A program made the translations under genes and the position numbers. Below the pieces are notes generated by a model that had not been told where the DNA came from, did not search any database, and saw only the letters and a program-made list of their open reading frames with translations. Below, piece after piece: positions 63,701 through 64,000 of a stretch of DNA of 64,000 nucleotides; the stretch's first letter is position 1; every line of letters starts with the position of its first letter. The DNA comes from Prinia subflava (Eukaryota > Chordata > Aves > Passeriformes > Cisticolidae), in contig NC_086250.1 in assembly GCF_021018805.1 (NCBI RefSeq), forward strand, positions 67,653,322 to 67,717,321, in the 5' to 3' direction.

Positions 63701-64000
63701 ACTCGGGACACGTGTTCTGGCTGAAGTGTGCCTTGGGATGCTGATAATTCATTCTGTCCCAATGTGTAAAACATTCTCCCTACCTCTGACACTCCCCCAA
63801 TGACATCCCGTCAATGACAGGTATTTGTCCAGTTGCCCTGGTTTAAAAGAAGTCCCATCTTTCACACATCTCTTTGGTAAACACGCTGGGAAAACAAAAT
63901 TATCAACATCAACACTGTTCACTTAGGAAAAAAAATCCCACCAATAATAACCATGTAAACTTCTGTTAGATAACAACAATTTCAGAAAAAGTCATGGTAA
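60760..64000. other. Intronic stretch with no recognised element
   Basis: Ordinary intron to the end of the window. A 155-codon plus-strand frame (62596-63063) has no known domain, and I consider it chance. Confidence 0.5.

Overview
The window is single-copy vertebrate nuclear DNA and almost entirely non-coding: AT-rich, CpG-depleted, and without any long open reading frame that resembles a known protein. Two lines of evidence point to a bird. Several CR1 LINE 3' ends carry the typical avian terminal ATTCTGTGA/ATTCTATGA repeats, the best being at 56296-56700. A remnant provirus at about 58942-60759 has the LTR type common in bird genomes. No bacterial, plasmid or phage architecture is present.

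One protein-coding exon is identified with confidence, at 31829-31960 on the minus strand. It encodes the second half of the glycine-rich loop, the ATP-binding lysine strand and the start of helix C of CAMK1D (calcium/calmodulin-dependent protein kinase type 1D). It has a strong acceptor and donor and is 132 bp long. The rest of the window is therefore read as intron: sequence above 31960 is upstream of the exon in the transcript and sequence below 31829 is downstream. Neither the start-codon exon nor the following exon (expected to begin near IKHENIV) was found, which fits the very large introns known for this gene.

Layout. 1-31828: downstream intron, with sparse old repeats (CR1 at 16291-16428 and 24485-24670), poly-T tracts, a nested palindrome at 22944-22996 built from homeodomain and TGACAGCTGCA motifs, and two CpG-retaining blocks (26640-26860 and 28555-28870) that may be conserved non-coding elements. 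31829-31960: the exon. 31961-64000: upstream intron, with CR1 pieces (33096-33204, 40222-40314, 56296-56700), a purine-rich tract (34780-35075), another candidate regulatory block (37165-37300), a perfect hairpin (42492-42527), a separated 28-bp direct repeat (43162/43322), a decayed LINE reverse-transcriptase fragment (about 44204-44345), a nearly perfect 182-bp interstitial telomeric array (47355-47536), a local GC-rich block (about 49560-49870), and a collapsed LTR provirus (58942-60759) antisense to the gene.

No new multi-gene system is visible. The observations most worth a second look are the interstitial telomere array, which lies so that the CAMK1D pre-mRNA would carry UUAGGG repeats; the nested palindrome, whose 11-mer recurs in another candidate element 14 kb away; and the isolated 28-bp exact repeat.
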